Source of the DNA: an uncultured Clostridia bacterium
GTDB lineage: Bacteria; Bacillota; Clostridia; UBA1381
Direction of reading: 5' to 3'
Assembly: GCA_947631235.1 (NCBI GenBank)
Contig: CANRKO010000005.1
Span: 102,554-166,553 of the forward strand
DNA length: 64,000 nucleotides
Part shown: one piece after another, positions 61,977 to 64,000 of the stretch
Numbering within the stretch: position 1 is the first letter of the stretch
Layout of the letters: each line of letters starts with the position of its first letter
The notes under the pieces: model-generated
The model's database searches: none
Told to the model about the DNA's origin: nothing
Seen by the model: only the letters and a program-made list of their open reading frames with translations
Translations under genes and position numbers: made by a program

Positions 61977-62001
61977 TTACCTCACCTCCTTTCGGAGATT
62001 T

Positions 62002-62047
62002 GTTTGCCAATATACTAATTATACCCCACCATGTCGCATTTTGTCAA
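62002..62047 (-). promoter_or_regulatory. Toxin 1 promoter and 5' pairing arm
   Basis: On the minus strand TTGACA (62047-62042), 18 bp and TATAAT (62023-62018), both perfect. The predicted +1 is 62011. The first 10 nt, ATTGGCAAAC (62011-62002), are perfectly complementary to GTTTGCCAAT over codons 28-31 (61893-61884). Confidence 0.75.
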
Positions 62048-62080
62048 TAAATCACACAAACGCAAAAAAGAATAAAACTG

Positions 62081-62109
62081 TTGACATTTTGGCAACTGTG
62101 TGATATTAT
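62081..62109 (+). promoter_or_regulatory. Promoter of small RNA 2
   Basis: TTGACA (62081-62086), a 17-bp spacer and TATTAT (62104-62109), a copy of the one at 61724. Confidence 0.8.
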
Positions 62110-62115
62110 AATTGT

Positions 62116-62200
62116 ATGAACGCAATAGCGTCGAACTCACTACAATCGCCTAAACGGCAATCCCCTCAGAGAGTACCGTTCTCTGAGGGGAAATTTTTTT
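62116..62200 (+). ncRNA. Candidate antitoxin RNA 2
   Basis: About 83 nt to the terminator at 62162-62200. Segment 62127-62151 matches the antisense of the toxin 2 start region (62320-62344) at 19 of 25 positions without gaps, and four of the six differences still allow G:U pairs. It shows little similarity to the toxin 1 region, so each RNA seems specific for its own partner. Confidence 0.6.
62162..62200 (+). terminator. Terminator of small RNA 2
   Basis: CCCCTCAGAGA (62162-62172) and TCTCTGAGGGG (62180-62190) are followed by AAATTTTTTT. Confidence 0.85.
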
Positions 62201-62231
62201 GAGATTATATATTTATAATCAAAGCCGGGGC

Positions 62232-62333
62232 TTATTTCTTATCAGTAAACCATCTGTCAAGCCACTTGCATATGTAGTAAGAAATTACATTTGCCACGAC
62301 AGACACAATGAGCGTTATGAACGCCGACCTCAC
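62232..62333 (-). CDS. 33-residue hydrophobic peptide, candidate type I toxin 2 (Fst-like)
   Basis: The start is a GTG at 62333 with AAAGGAGG at 8 nt. The hydrophobic stretch (residues 4-18, AFITLIVSVVANVIS) is followed by YYICKWLDRW, a Thr-Asp pair and a KK end. CKWLDR, the F at 29 and the KK end are identical in both peptides, while DNA around them differs at silent sites, suggesting selection on the protein. A second in-frame GTG lies nine bases upstream inside the ribosome site and is less likely as start. Confidence 0.7.
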   Translation of the reverse strand: MRSAFITLIVSVVANVISYYICKWLDRWFTDKK

Positions 62334-62361
62334 CGCAATCACCTCCTTTACGGTGTACGGG

Positions 62362-62409
62362 TGGTTTACTGATATATCCATTATACCCCACCATGTCGCA
62401 TTTTGTCAA
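62362..62409 (-). promoter_or_regulatory. Toxin 2 promoter and 5' pairing arm
   Basis: On the minus strand TTGACA (62409-62404), 18 bp and TATAAT (62385-62380), identical to unit 1. The predicted +1 is 62373. ATCAGTAAACCA at the 5' end (62373-62362) is perfectly complementary to TGGTTTACTGAT over codons 28-31 (62252-62241). Confidence 0.75.
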
Positions 62410-62425
62410 TAAATCACACAAGCGC

Positions 62426-62458
62426 AAAAAAAGAACGGTTCAAATGAACCGTTCTTTT
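62426..62458 (-). terminator. Terminator after the S-layer protein gene
   Basis: GAACGGTTC, loop AAAT and GAACCGTTC are flanked by A7 and T4. On the minus strand a run of T follows, 33 bp after the stop codon. Confidence 0.85.
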
Positions 62459-62490
62459 ATAATCACTGTTAAATCAATTTCAATCTTCGA

Positions 62491-64000
62491 TTACTTTACG
62501 AATGTATTGAAGATGATTACCGCAGCCTGAGCTCTTGTAGCGTTAGCCTTAGGAGCGAACGTACCGTCGCCCATACCGTTTATGATACCTGCGTTAGCAA
62601 GTTCGTAAACAGCAGCCTTCGACCAATCAGCTATATCCGCATCATCCGTGAACGATGCCGCAACAGAACCAACAAGCGCCTTGTTCATAACTACAGCAGC
62701 TTTCTGGGTCATAAGAGCCATCTGCTCTCTCGTGATAAGGTCATACGGACCGAAGTTGCCGTCGCCGTAACCCGATACGATACCAAGCTGTGCAGCAACC
62801 GCTACATTGTGATAGAACCACGAATCGGTCGGTACATCGTTGAAGGTCGTGTCAGCATACTCGCTCGACTTGCCGATAGCGTTGATAAGCATCTGAGCAT
62901 ATTCTGCTCTTGTGATCTGACCCGCCGGATCAAATGTACCGTCGCCTCTGCCGCTGATGATGTGTTTGAGCGAGAGAGCCGTTACAGCCTGCTGAGCCCA
63001 ATCATATCCAGCCATATCGGTGAACGCGCCTATATATCCGCTTGCATTACCGTTCTGGTTACCGTTTGCAATGCTGCCGTTTCCGCCCTTGCTTGTCGAA
63101 GAATCGCTGTCACTGCTGCTGCCGCCGCCGTCGTTATTCGTCTTTTCCTTAATTGTAACCTTAGAAACAGCAGCCTTTACGTTCGAAGCTTCCTTCTTCT
63201 CGTTGGAGCCGTCGTACTTAGCCGTAACTTCCAAAGTCTTTGAAGTCTTTAACGCAGCCTTGAATGTAACCGTTACGCTACCCTTCGCAGCTATGTCGGT
63301 GAGTACTTTGTTACCGTCAAGTTCTTGTGCGGTAAGAGCTGTCGGGCCCTTATCACCATCCACGCCCGTATAGCTTACCTTTACACCGCTTGCAGCCGCG
63401 CTGTCAAGGATATCCGACGGAACGTTAAGTGTGATCTGACCGTCATTAGCGTAATCCTTCGAGTCATATGAGAACTTGATCGATACATCGTCGCCTACAT
63501 AGTAAGTCTTCGACGCGGGGTTTGCCGAAATTGTCGGAGCCTTGTATGTCGGAGGAGGTCCTTGGTTAACATCCTGGTTCTCGTTCTTGTTCAAGAGCGA
63601 AGTCTCCTTATTCTGAGCGAAGAGTTCTGTCTGAATCTGTACGTTCTTAGCGCTGTCATATACCTCGAACTGAAGTCCCTTGATTACATCGGACATCTTC
63701 ACGTTGGGAGTGTTACCCGAAATAAGGTTCTCATACTGAGCCTTTGTCAGCTTTTCCTTCGTGCCGTCGCCATCAAGGTCATACCATGCAGCGAAGTCAC
63801 TGCCGTACTCAGCGGCTACTCTTTCGCCGTTATCGTTTTCCTTTGTAATCTGAACGTCAATCCAAAGATCGCCGTATGCACCGGTAGTATCTTCCTCAGC
63901 TTCCTTCGCTACCGTTTCAGCATCCTTACCCGTAGCCTTATCAACACCCATGTAGTCCTCAAGGTCTACAGTCGTTGAATCACGCTTAACTTCGTTCGGT
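62491..64000 (-). CDS. S-layer homology (SLH) domain protein (partial, N-terminus beyond right edge)
   Basis: 503 codons are visible. The frame is open across the right edge (PNEVKRDSTTVDLEDYM precedes the first internal Met), so the true start is outside. A region with DLDGDGTKEKLT is followed by a beta-sandwich, cohesin-like or Ig-like domain (about 165-295: ISANPASKTYYVGDDVSIKF, ITLNVPSDIL, VTVTFKAALK). A Gly/Ser/Asn linker and three SLH repeats end the protein (ITRAEYAQMLINAI, ITREQMALMTQKAA, ATRAQAAVIIFNTF, each with a GDGxFxP loop). SLH repeats bind secondary cell-wall polymer, so it is a surface-anchored protein. The ligand of the outer domain is unknown. Confidence 0.88.
   Translation of the reverse strand, partial: PNEVKRDSTTVDLEDYMGVDKATGKDAETVAKEAEEDTTGAYGDLWIDVQITKENDNGERVAAEYGSDFAAWYDLDGDGTKEKLTKAQYENLISGNTPNVKMSDVIKGLQFEVYDSAKNVQIQTELFAQNKETSLLNKNENQDVNQGPPPTYKAPTISANPASKTYYVGDDVSIKFSYDSKDYANDGQITLNVPSDILDSAAASGVKVSYTGVDGDKGPTALTAQELDGNKVLTDIAAKGSVTVTFKAALKTSKTLEVTAKYDGSNEKKEASNVKAAVSKVTIKEKTNNDGGGSSSDSDSSTSKGGNGSIANGNQNGNASGYIGAFTDMAGYDWAQQAVTALSLKHIISGRGDGTFDPAGQITRAEYAQMLINAIGKSSEYADTTFNDVPTDSWFYHNVAVAAQLGIVSGYGDGNFGPYDLITREQMALMTQKAAVVMNKALVGSVAASFTDDADIADWSKAAVYELANAGIINGMGDGTFAPKANATRAQAAVIIFNTFVK

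Larger units (their letters stand above)
61713..62426. repeat. Direct tandem duplication, period 357 bp (two toxin-antitoxin-like modules)
   Basis: Unit 1 is 61713-62069 and unit 2 is 62070-62426. Both ends of each unit are almost identical (plus-strand promoter region, toxin promoter region, terminator). The middle parts have diverged, except at positions encoding the CKWLDR peptide motif. Each unit has the same order of parts at the same offsets. Confidence 0.9.

Noticed and set aside
1..64000. tRNA, rRNA, insertion sequence, integrase or prophage genes
   Set aside because: None was seen; no transposase or integrase motif and no tRNA cloverleaf was recognised by eye.

Overview
The window looks like a chromosomal segment of an anaerobic, endospore-forming Firmicute of the Clostridia type, with roughly balanced base composition. 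Evidence for this is a class III (oxygen-sensitive) ribonucleotide reductase, a V/A-type ATPase, the complete eight-gene spoIIIA engulfment operon, a PdaA-type cortex deacetylase, a GerM-like protein, AddAB instead of RecBCD, and canonical AGGAGG ribosome sites. A secreted rhamnogalacturonan lyase and an S-layer-homology protein suggest a plant-fibre or gut habitat. This is inference, and I do not assign a genus. Almost everything is on the minus strand; only a polysaccharide deacetylase (784), an iron-dependent alcohol dehydrogenase (49530), a transaldolase-like enzyme (61068) and two small RNAs are on the plus strand.

Layout: 1-1942, two divergent polysaccharide deacetylases, one cut by the left edge. 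1951-4765, nrdD and nrdG with a NrdR-type operator. 4931-13527, a nine-gene V-ATPase operon (H-C-I-K-F-E-A-B-D). 13571-16092, an intergenic palindrome mosaic, a UPF0210 protein, an ACT regulator and a TrmH-family methyltransferase. 16114-18715, hom-lysC with its promoter and terminator. 18727-24087, radC, rpmF-yceD and the rpmG-secE-nusG-rplKAJL block with an L10 leader but without rpoBC. 24115-31591, addBA. 31651-32939, metK. 33278-37444, nusB, a Kae1-like gene, xseAB, ispA and a PAP2-like gene. 37444-49217, a long co-directional run DUF512-der-plsY-gpsA-trkA-trkH-lyase-MFS. 49463-50717, the alcohol dehydrogenase. 50717-54338, nadABC-niaR. 54640-59953, asp23 and spoIIIAA-AH. 60096-61718, gerM-like, TSCPD and fsa. 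61713-62426, a tandem repeat of two small modules. 62491-64000, the S-layer protein, cut by the right edge.

The most interesting part is 61713-62426, a stretch without conventional genes. It contains two copies, exactly 357 bp apart, of what looks like a type I toxin-antitoxin module of the Fst/par architecture. Each has a minus-strand 33-residue hydrophobic peptide with a CKWLDR motif and a non-AUG start behind a perfect Shine-Dalgarno. Each peptide gene has a promoter with consensus hexamers, and a convergent plus-strand RNA of about 80 nt ends in a strong terminator. Each RNA carries a segment antisense to the start region of its own toxin. In each toxin mRNA the predicted first 10-13 nt are perfectly complementary to the last codons. 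The two copies use different sequences for that pairing, so it looks like natural covariation.

Regulatory sites were read by eye from hexamers, spacing and inverted repeats. No searches, folding programs or alignments were run.
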